Below are positions 6,381-6,797 of a stretch of 6,797 bases of DNA, one piece after another. The notes under the pieces were generated by a model. The model was not told where the DNA came from and ran no database searches. It was given only the letters and a program-made list of their open reading frames with translations. Every line of letters begins with the position of its first letter. The first letter of the stretch is position 1. Origin of the DNA: Alphaproteobacteria bacterium (GTDB lineage Bacteria; Pseudomonadota; Alphaproteobacteria; Micavibrionales; Micavibrionaceae). Where the stretch lies: NCBI GenBank assembly GCA_021776015.1, contig JAJFGT010000284.1, positions 1 to 6,797 on the forward strand, given 5' to 3'. Made by a program: the position numbers and the translations under genes.

Positions 6381-6797
6381 CGAAGAAATCTTTCCTTGAT
6401 CAACAACAGATACATTCCGAGATAATTCAAGCGCAACGATATATCCAGATTCACCCTGAGATGTCACTGTCATATTTTTAAATAATTTTGAACGCTTAAG
6501 AGCAGATAACGACAAATTAGACACACGCGAATCAGAGAAAAATACTGTTAAGACGCCCTCATCATTATCTAAATCGTATGAAAAATCCATCTTCTCAGAC
6601 AGATCAAAAACAAGCCTTGTTCGCTGAGGACTCGCTGAAGACCTGACATTTACAAGGGTTTTAGATGTATATTTATGAGGTGCTGAAGAAGGCTTAGACG
6701 CTTTCTGTTTTTGAGGAATAGAAGAATGATTCGCCACAGGGTCTGCCAAGGAGACCGGCTTTTCAGATTTTTTTGGGTCATTACTTAACAACGTCTC
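6336..6797 (-). CDS. C-terminal part of an AMIN-like domain protein (5' end outside window)
   Basis: The frame is open to the right edge (first visible codons Glu-Thr-Leu-Leu), so the gene starts beyond the window; the TTG at 6791-6789 is probably an internal Leu and not a start. About 153 residues are visible. Residues 3-46 form a polar linker rich in Lys, Ser and Pro. From about residue 47 a beta-rich domain runs to the stop: RTRLVFDLSEKMDFSYDL, then GVLTVFFSDSRV, LSALKRSKLF, GYIVALELS and a final YRVYLDLQ. The TRLVFDLS opening and RVYLDL closing strand resemble AMIN-type domains of envelope amidases and similar C-terminal domains of large alphaproteobacterial envelope or TPR proteins. No amidase domain follows, since the protein ends here. 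I cannot name the gene. Coding status is supported by sensible residue patterning and the absence of a competing plus-strand frame. Confidence 0.7.
   Translation of the reverse strand, partial: ETLLSNDPKKSEKPVSLADPVANHSSIPQKQKASKPSSAPHKYTSKTLVNVRSSASPQRTRLVFDLSEKMDFSYDLDNDEGVLTVFFSDSRVSNLSLSALKRSKLFKNMTVTSQGESGYIVALELSRNVSVVDQGKISSSAANPLYRVYLDLQ

Overview
This looks like a piece of chromosome from an AT-rich (roughly 40% GC by eye) alphaproteobacterium. The main reasons are the gene order and the lipoprotein family. The 3' end of lspA (signal peptidase II) is followed by a BamF/DUF3035-type lipoprotein, which as far as I know is an alphaproteobacterial family. After it come two adjacent M16 peptidase-like genes and then pgi. 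A Rhodospirillales- or Holosporales-like host is a guess; the window holds no RNA marker gene.

Layout: positions 2-4912 form a tightly packed plus-strand run of five genes. lspA (partial) is 4 nt from bamF. bamF overlaps the first M16 gene by ATGA, the first M16 gene overlaps the second by ATGA, and pgi follows after 7 nt. This spacing suggests one transcript with translational coupling. The first four genes are linked by envelope biology: LspA cleaves lipoprotein signal peptides, BamF is such a lipoprotein and a probable outer-membrane assembly factor, and the M16 pair carries signal peptides, so it probably acts in the periplasm. Only the first M16 protein keeps the zinc-binding HxxEH motif. 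The second has lost all three of these residues but keeps the C-terminal region that completes the active site in two-subunit M16 enzymes. pgi encodes glucose-6-phosphate isomerase and is a metabolic passenger.

An 85-nt gap (4913-4997) precedes a 430-residue pentapeptide-repeat protein (4998-6290). It appears to be built from two homologous modules, each starting with a short helix (L-x-x-I-I-x-x-H-x-x-aromatic) and each interrupted by a loop of the same length at an equivalent place. Its function is unknown.

A short convergent gap with small inverted repeats follows. A minus-strand gene then runs off the right edge. Its visible C-terminal part is a polar linker followed by a beta-rich domain resembling AMIN-type envelope domains.

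I saw no tRNA, rRNA, CRISPR array, insertion sequence or phage gene. No clearly new system is evident. The most interesting points are the duplicated architecture of the pentapeptide protein, a C8 tract that could fuse BamF to the M16 peptidase by a one-base slip, and the active/inactive M16 pair.
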